From Atopobium sp. (GTDB lineage: Bacteria; Actinomycetota; Coriobacteriia; Coriobacteriales; Atopobiaceae), in the NCBI GenBank assembly GCA_015258785.1, contig JABZHP010000027.1:1-14546 (forward strand): DNA of 14,546 nt. Direction: 5' to 3'. Position numbers and translations under genes: made by a program. Numbering within the stretch: position 1 is the first letter of the stretch; each line of letters begins with the position of its first letter. Positions 12,593-14,546 of this stretch are shown here, one piece after another. Below the pieces are notes generated by a model that worked only from the letters and a program-made list of their open reading frames with translations, made no database searches and was not told the origin of the DNA.

Positions 12593-14546
12593 ATGGAAAA
12601 AGCAGGTGGACTAAGGCGTAATACAGAGCTCTTCTTACTATTTGTAGGAGCAATCCCTGTATTTCTGCTGTACGCCATGTACATGATTACTGCTCGCTCA
12701 ACGCTCAGCCTCGAGACAATGGCTGTTCCTATTGGTCTCTTTGCAGCATTTACCGTGGCTCACATTGCTATTAGGTTCCTTGCTCCCGCAGCAGACCCCG
12801 CCATTCTCCCCATTGTGTTTGTACTTTCGGGAATTGGCATCACCATGGTCACTAGACTTGCGCCAAATCTTGCAGTCAACCAAACGATTTGGCTCTTTAT
12901 CTCTGTTGTTGTGATGATTGTGGTACTAGCGGTCATTAGAAATCTCGACGCGTTAGCACGCTACAAATACTCCATTGGTATTCTCGGCGTCATACTGCTT
13001 CTTCTGCCAATTGTTATTGGCCAGGACCGCTACGGCGCAAAACTCTGGATTTCTTTTGGCGCATTCACCTTCCAGCCTGGTGAGCTTGCAAAGATTGCCA
13101 TTACGCTCTTCCTGGCATTTTATCTTGCACTGAATCGAGAAGCCCTATCGGTCTCCATGCGTTCTTTTGGACCTTTCCGCATTCCTCGTTTCAAAATGCT
13201 GCTTCCTCTGTTTGTCATGTGGGGCATCAGCCTGATTGTTGTTATTTTTGAACGCGACCTTGGTAGCGCTCTGCTCTTCTTCGTGTTCTTTGTCATCATG
13301 CTCTATGTAGCAACAGGTCGCGCAAGCTACGTTTTTGTCAGTATTGCGCTCTTGGCCATTGGCGGCGTGGTGCTTTATCACTTCTTTGGTCACGTTCAGA
13401 CTCGTGTCAACATTTGGCTTGACCCCTTCAAAGATCCCGCTGGAGACGGCTACCAAATTGTCCAGTCCCTCTATTCCATCGCAGATGGAGGTCTTGCTGG
13501 CACCGGAATTGATAAGGGAATGCCTACGCTTATCCCTATTGTTGAGTCTGACTTTATTTTCTCGGCCATTGCTGAGGAGCTGGGACTCTTTGGCGGAGCA
13601 GCAATTATTACCCTGTTCCTGCTGCTTACCGTGCGCGGCCTCGCAACAGCTGCTCGCGCAAAGTCCGATTCATCTGCTTTTGCGGCTGCCGGTCTTACCA
13701 GTGTTTTGGCGTTCCAAACCTTCCTCATTGTTGCAGGCGTTACTAAGCTCATGCCTCTTACTGGCGTTACCCTGCCCTTTATGAGTCAGGGCGGCAGCTC
13801 TCTTCTTTCCAGCTTTATCATTGTTGCCCTGCTGCTCAGAGCAGGTGACGAGGGAACTGGTCGCGAAACAGAGCTTGAGCCAAGCAAGAAAGCGCTTGAC
13901 TCCCAGAGGCTCGAAATCTCTTCTGGTGGAGCTCACGCCTCTTCCGTTTTGCATGGTAGCCACATCCGTGGAGGCTTTGGCCTGCAGTCTGAGGAATCCG
14001 GTGTTCTGGGACGCGTTGCTCTCGGAAAACGTCTGACCAATTTGGTTACCGTATTTACCCTCTTCTTCACCGTTCTTCTTGGCAACTTGACCTTCTTGAT
14101 GGTCATTGACGCACCTAGACTTCAGGCGCTCCCTACCAACAACCACACTATTGCTAAGAGCGCATATGTTCAGCGCGGCGCCATCATGACTTCTGACGGC
14201 GTCACCCTGGCAGAGAGTGTCAAGCAAGACGACGGCACCTACGTGCGCAACTATCCACACGACGGCATGGCTTCTCACACCGTTGGCTACATCTCAACCC
14301 AGTACGGAACTGCGGGTATCGAGTCCACCATGAACGAGACGCTCACCGGACACGCAGATCATTCCGACTGGAGAAGCGCTCTGTACTCGATGGCAGGCGT
14401 TAATACCGCTGGTTCAAGCGTTGTTTTGACCATCAATTCCCAGATGCAGGCTGTAGCAGAAGCTGCACTCCAGGGATATTCCGGCTCCATTGTTGTTATG
14501 GATCCAGCCACTGGAGCCGTGCTTGCAAAGGCTTCTAGCCCTTCGT
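12593..14546 (+). CDS. RodA/FtsW (SEDS) glycosyltransferase fused to class B penicillin-binding protein, 5' part
   Basis: One uninterrupted frame of 651 codons runs off the right edge. Residues 1-416 are a complete SEDS polymerase with about ten membrane helices, GAFTFQPGELAK, FERDLGSALLFF, the key Asp277 in NIWLDPFKDP, ESDFIFSAIAEELG (318-331) and TLPFMSQGGSS. A Ser/Thr-containing cytoplasmic linker (417-478) follows, then a new transmembrane helix (about 480-502). After that comes the PbpA-like N-terminal region: QRGAIMTSDGVTLAES, YPHDGMASHTVGYIS, GTAGIESTMNETLTG, and SGSIVVMDPATGAVLAKASS just before the transpeptidase domain. SEDS proteins polymerise lipid II and class B PBPs crosslink it; here both are in one chain. 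The ATG is two bases after the phosphatase stop, with a TTCGGGAGG ribosome site inside that gene. The transpeptidase catalytic motifs are outside the window. Confidence 0.94.
   Translation, partial: MEKAGGLRRNTELFLLFVGAIPVFLLYAMYMITARSTLSLETMAVPIGLFAAFTVAHIAIRFLAPAADPAILPIVFVLSGIGITMVTRLAPNLAVNQTIWLFISVVVMIVVLAVIRNLDALARYKYSIGILGVILLLLPIVIGQDRYGAKLWISFGAFTFQPGELAKIAITLFLAFYLALNREALSVSMRSFGPFRIPRFKMLLPLFVMWGISLIVVIFERDLGSALLFFVFFVIMLYVATGRASYVFVSIALLAIGGVVLYHFFGHVQTRVNIWLDPFKDPAGDGYQIVQSLYSIADGGLAGTGIDKGMPTLIPIVESDFIFSAIAEELGLFGGAAIITLFLLLTVRGLATAARAKSDSSAFAAAGLTSVLAFQTFLIVAGVTKLMPLTGVTLPFMSQGGSSLLSSFIIVALLLRAGDEGTGRETELEPSKKALDSQRLEISSGGAHASSVLHGSHIRGGFGLQSEESGVLGRVALGKRLTNLVTVFTLFFTVLLGNLTFLMVIDAPRLQALPTNNHTIAKSAYVQRGAIMTSDGVTLAESVKQDDGTYVRNYPHDGMASHTVGYISTQYGTAGIESTMNETLTGHADHSDWRSALYSMAGVNTAGSSVVLTINSQMQAVAEAALQGYSGSIVVMDPATGAVLAKASSPS

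Noticed and set aside
13670..14278. A 202-codon minus-strand ORF
   Set aside because: It is antisense to the SEDS-PBP fusion gene, which is intact through this stretch.
1..14546. CRISPR arrays, insertion sequences or prophage genes
   Set aside because: I saw no spaced direct repeats, no transposase or integrase motifs and no attachment-site duplication near the three tRNA genes.

Overview
The window looks like chromosomal DNA from an anaerobic Coriobacteriia actinobacterium. My best guess is Atopobiaceae (Lancefieldella/Atopobium-like). This is inferred from a mid-GC base composition, a pyruvate:ferredoxin oxidoreductase, tRNA genes that encode their own CCA, and an actinobacterial-type FHA/PP2C/RodA-PBP signalling and cell-wall cluster. 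No 16S rRNA or species marker is present, so the genus is only a suggestion. I see no mobile elements, CRISPR arrays or obvious foreign DNA.

Left part (1-3700, minus strand). The first 295 codons of a pyruvate:ferredoxin (flavodoxin) oxidoreductase run off the left edge. Behind it is a roughly 395-base AT-rich intergenic region with several inverted repeats. Then comes an unrecognised 220-residue protein that sits just downstream of purH (the last two steps of IMP synthesis) and probably shares its transcript.

Middle part (3700-8000). A GNAT acetyltransferase and gluQ (glutamyl-queuosine tRNA(Asp) synthetase) form a tight plus-strand pair. They are followed by tRNA-Ser(GCT) and tRNA-Arg(ACG), each with its own terminator. 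A minus-strand 106-codon gene of unknown function lies behind a perfect 26-bp palindrome with a LexA-box-like core. serS is next on the minus strand. It is divergent from a 72-residue single-pass membrane protein, with a palindrome carrying a -10-like hexamer on both strands between them. A bidirectional terminator separates that small gene from a minus-strand tRNA-Leu(CAG).

Right part (8003-14546, plus strand). This is one compact operon-like array: a membrane Ser/Thr protein kinase, FhaA, FhaB, a PstP-type PP2C phosphatase, and a single gene that fuses a RodA/FtsW glycosyltransferase to a class B penicillin-binding protein and runs off the right edge. Genes overlap or lie 2-7 bases apart. 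The content matches the mycobacterial fhaA-fhaB-pstP-rodA-pbpA-pknA-pknB locus. It differs in having a kinase at the head that lacks PASTA domains, carries a polytopic membrane domain and has a non-RD catalytic loop (HLD), and in having rodA and pbpA fused. The likely job is phosphorylation-dependent control of elongation or septal peptidoglycan synthesis: the kinase writes, the FHA proteins read, PP2C erases, and the SEDS-PBP fusion builds wall.
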